Translations under genes and position numbers: made by a program
Source of the DNA: Empedobacter sp036647415
GTDB lineage: Bacteria > Bacteroidota > Bacteroidia > Flavobacteriales > Weeksellaceae
Length of the DNA stretch: 64,000 bases
Assembly (NCBI RefSeq): GCF_036647415.1
Contig: NZ_JAVXKG010000009.1
Coordinates: forward strand, 35,376 to 99,375
Direction of reading: 5' to 3'
In this document: positions 61,740 to 64,000 of the stretch, in pieces
Position numbering within the stretch: position 1 is the first letter of the stretch
Layout: every line of letters begins with the position of its first letter
Notes under the pieces: generated by a model
Database searches by the model: none
The model's input: only the letters and a program-made list of their open reading frames with translations
Told to the model about the DNA's origin: nothing

Positions 61740-64000
61740 ATGAAAAACAATAATAACCCTAAAACAAGCACAGTTTCTAAAGCAAAAAAGAAATTTGGTG
61801 GCTATTCATTAACCAAAAAAATAATCGTTACCATTTGGGTCTTATTTTTTGGTGCAATATTGGGCGTTTTCGGAATTTTTTGGGCAGCATCTAACGGATG
61901 GTTAGGTGAAATACCAAACGTTCGCGATTTAGAAAATCCTGATATTTATGTTTCATCAGAAATTATCTCTTCTGATGGCGTTTTACTTGACCGTTTTGAA
62001 GCAGAACGTAGAACACCAGTTGATTACAAAGAATTACCTCCTCATTTGGTTGATGCATTATTAGCAAAGGAAGATGTTCGATTTTTTGACCATTCGGGTG
62101 TAGATATAAAAGCCGCTTTTCGCGCAATTTCATCTGCTGGAGAATCTGGTGGAGGATCTACTATTACACAACAGTTGGCAAAACAATTGTACACAAAAGA
62201 TCCTGCATCAAACAAAATAACACGTGTATTACAAAAACTAAAAGAATGGGTTACATCTGTTCAATTAGAAAAACTGTACACAAAAGAAGAGATCATCGCA
62301 ATGTATTTCAATAAGTTTGACTTTATTTATGGAGCAAAAGGAATTGAATCTGCATCAAAAGTTTATTTTAATAAATCAACAAAAGATTTAAATTTAGACG
62401 AAGCAGCTACATTAGTTTCGATGTTTCAAAATCCAGTTGCATTTAACCCCGTTAAACATCCCGAAGTTTCTAAAGAAAAAAGAAATCTTGTATTAGATCA
62501 AATGATGAAATACAACAAGATTTCACAAGCAGAAGGTGAACAAGCAAAAGCTTCGCCTTTGGTAACAGATAAGCAGGACATTATGAAACATGATGATTCG
62601 CATTCGGCTTACTTTAAAAGTGCTTTAAGAAAAGAGATTAGTGATTGGATGATTGAATATGAAAAAGAAACTGGAAAGTCATATAATCTTGAAAAAGATG
62701 GTCTTAAAATCTATGTTACTTTAGATTCAAGAATGCAAGCAATTGCAGAAGCAGCTGTTCAAAAACAATTAAAAGTCTTACAAGATCAATTTTTTGGAGA
62801 ACAACGCGGACGTAGTTTAGCACCATTTTATAATGTATCTGCTGATAAAAGACAACGCATCTTCAAACAAGCTATGCAACGTACAGACTTGTTTAAAAAG
62901 ATGAAAGCTGAAGGAAAATCTGATGCTGAAATAGAAACAGTTTTTAATACTCCACGAGATTCTGTACAATTTTTTACTTGGAATGGTATCCAATACAAGA
63001 AAGGAAAAACTTTGATGGACTCTATCGAGTATCACAAACATATCTTACAAGCAGGTTTGATGTCTATGGATCCTACAGATGGAACTATTAAAGCTTGGGT
63101 TGGAGGAATTGATTGGAATTATTTCAAATTTGATCACGTAAAACAAGCACGTCGTCAAGTTGGTTCAACATTCAAACCGTTTGTTTATGCAACAGCTATT
63201 AATCAGTTAGGTTTAACACCATGTCACATGGTATCTAACGAGCGTATTCCTGGAAAATGGTCTCCACGAAATGCAAATGGACGTTATGGTGGTTCACAAG
63301 ATTTAAGAACTGCTTTGGCTTATTCTACCAATGTTGTTGCTGCACGTCTTATCATGCAAACAGGAACAGAACCAGTTATCCAAATGACCCGAGATTTAGG
63401 TGTTGAATCACCTATTATTAATGATAATTCTATTGCATTAGGTTCTGCTGATTTAACTGTTTATGAAATGGTTGGAGCGATGAGTGCTTTTGCAAATGGT
63501 GGAATTTACATTAAACCACAATTAATCTTAAGAATAGAAGATAAACAAGGAAAAGTTATCCGCGACTATACGCCAAAAACACGCGAAGTTGTAAATGAAA
63601 ATGTAGCCTATACAATTATAGATTTGATGAAAGGTGTTGTAGACAGAGGTTCTGGTGCACGTCTTAGAAATCGATACAATATAACATCAGAAGTTGCTGG
63701 TAAAACAGGAACAACAAATGAAAACTCTGATGGATGGTTTATGGGACTTACTCCAAACTTGGTAACTGGAGTTTGGGTTGGTGCTGAAGATCGTTTTGCT
63801 CACTTCGAAAGTACAGCAACTGGTCAAGGAGCCAATACCGCCTTACCTATTTGGGCATATTATATGCAAGGTATTTACAAAGAAGGTGAAAAATTCGGTG
63901 TAACGACAAATGATAAATTCGAGAAACCAAAAGATATTGAGAGACATTGGGATTGTTCTAATACATACGGATTCCATCAGTATGATGAAATCTATGATCC
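61740..64000 (+). CDS. Penicillin-binding protein 1A (bifunctional transglycosylase/transpeptidase), C-terminus beyond the window
   Basis: About 753 residues are visible, starting with ATG at 61740. A Lys-rich cytoplasmic start and one membrane helix (IIVTIWVLFFGAILGVFGIFWAA) come first. The GT51 glycosyltransferase follows (AKEDVRFFDHSGVD with the catalytic Glu near residue 110, and GGGSTITQQLAKQLY). The transpeptidase has S-x-x-K in GSTFKPF near residue 475, S-x-N in AYSTNVV and K-T-G-T near residue 655 (GKTGTTNENSDGW). It polymerises and cross-links peptidoglycan. It is the last gene of the ricT-gldH-pbp1A run. Confidence 0.94.
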   Translation, partial: MKNNNNPKTSTVSKAKKKFGGYSLTKKIIVTIWVLFFGAILGVFGIFWAASNGWLGEIPNVRDLENPDIYVSSEIISSDGVLLDRFEAERRTPVDYKELPPHLVDALLAKEDVRFFDHSGVDIKAAFRAISSAGESGGGSTITQQLAKQLYTKDPASNKITRVLQKLKEWVTSVQLEKLYTKEEIIAMYFNKFDFIYGAKGIESASKVYFNKSTKDLNLDEAATLVSMFQNPVAFNPVKHPEVSKEKRNLVLDQMMKYNKISQAEGEQAKASPLVTDKQDIMKHDDSHSAYFKSALRKEISDWMIEYEKETGKSYNLEKDGLKIYVTLDSRMQAIAEAAVQKQLKVLQDQFFGEQRGRSLAPFYNVSADKRQRIFKQAMQRTDLFKKMKAEGKSDAEIETVFNTPRDSVQFFTWNGIQYKKGKTLMDSIEYHKHILQAGLMSMDPTDGTIKAWVGGIDWNYFKFDHVKQARRQVGSTFKPFVYATAINQLGLTPCHMVSNERIPGKWSPRNANGRYGGSQDLRTALAYSTNVVAARLIMQTGTEPVIQMTRDLGVESPIINDNSIALGSADLTVYEMVGAMSAFANGGIYIKPQLILRIEDKQGKVIRDYTPKTREVVNENVAYTIIDLMKGVVDRGSGARLRNRYNITSEVAGKTGTTNENSDGWFMGLTPNLVTGVWVGAEDRFAHFESTATGQGANTALPIWAYYMQGIYKEGEKFGVTTNDKFEKPKDIERHWDCSNTYGFHQYDEIYD

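Overview
The window looks like a chromosomal stretch of a Flavobacteriia member (Bacteroidota). The DNA is AT-rich and genes lack obvious Shine-Dalgarno sequences. Several genes have TANNTTTG -7 elements, and lineage markers are present: gliding lipoprotein GldH, an OmpA protein with calcium-type repeats, a short NuoG, and exported proteins opening with GIGTxNPxxxLDV. A Weeksellaceae-type genus is plausible, but the genus cannot be fixed from sequence alone. An assembly gap of 100 N lies inside a repeat-rich gene.

Layout. 1-2.1 kb: the 5' part of a secreted M1 peptidase (-) and a DJ-1/PfpI protein (+). 2.2-15.1 kb: a complete 14-gene respiratory complex I operon on the minus strand, nuoA to nuoN, including the NADH module EFG. 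15.3-21.7 kb: mfd, a small lipoprotein, a DUF2797 protein and a bacterial GH3 protein. 21.8-27.4 kb: accessory exported proteins, with a possible insertion-sequence end and a 1.2-kilo-residue repeat protein. 27.6-34.6 kb: ppc, ruvC, a glutaminyl cyclotransferase lipoprotein, a hemerythrin/Rrf2 pair and the prs-rplY operon. 34.8-41.3 kb: an OmpA-family protein and a three-gene polysaccharide cluster (epimerase/dehydratase, Wza-like, Wzc-like). 41.4-44.7 kb: a SpoU methyltransferase, a U32 peptidase, a ferredoxin and an orphan gene.

44,753-54,560 is a 9.8-kb integrated element in the 3' end of ssrA (tmRNA). It is bounded by 18-bp direct repeats that copy the end of ssrA and has a tyrosine integrase beside the intact ssrA. 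It carries a JAB/RadC-like protein, a two-gene DNA-modification unit (large N6-adenine methyltransferase plus a small PD-(D/E)xK protein), a DUF3987-type ATPase, an unknown protein and a Fic protein. Paired GGGGATGA sites sit inside both ends. Every large intergenic region holds arrays of TTGTAA spaced about 8-9 bp apart, associated with CAGGAG/CTCCTG elements. This is the part of the window most likely to hold something undescribed.

54.5-64 kb: ssrA itself, aldehyde dehydrogenase with DUF779, gltX, an MBL-fold hydrolase, and a ricT-gldH-pbp1A run whose last gene leaves the window.

How they work together: the housekeeping part covers NADH oxidation with proton translocation, anaplerosis (Ppc), DNA repair (Mfd, RuvC), PRPP and ribosome synthesis, and the envelope (GldH, PBP1A, OmpA, capsule export). 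The element is a compact satellite-like island. It has its own integrase and probably its own regulator, but no visible relaxase or conjugation gene, and a cargo of probable phage-defence or self-maintenance functions.
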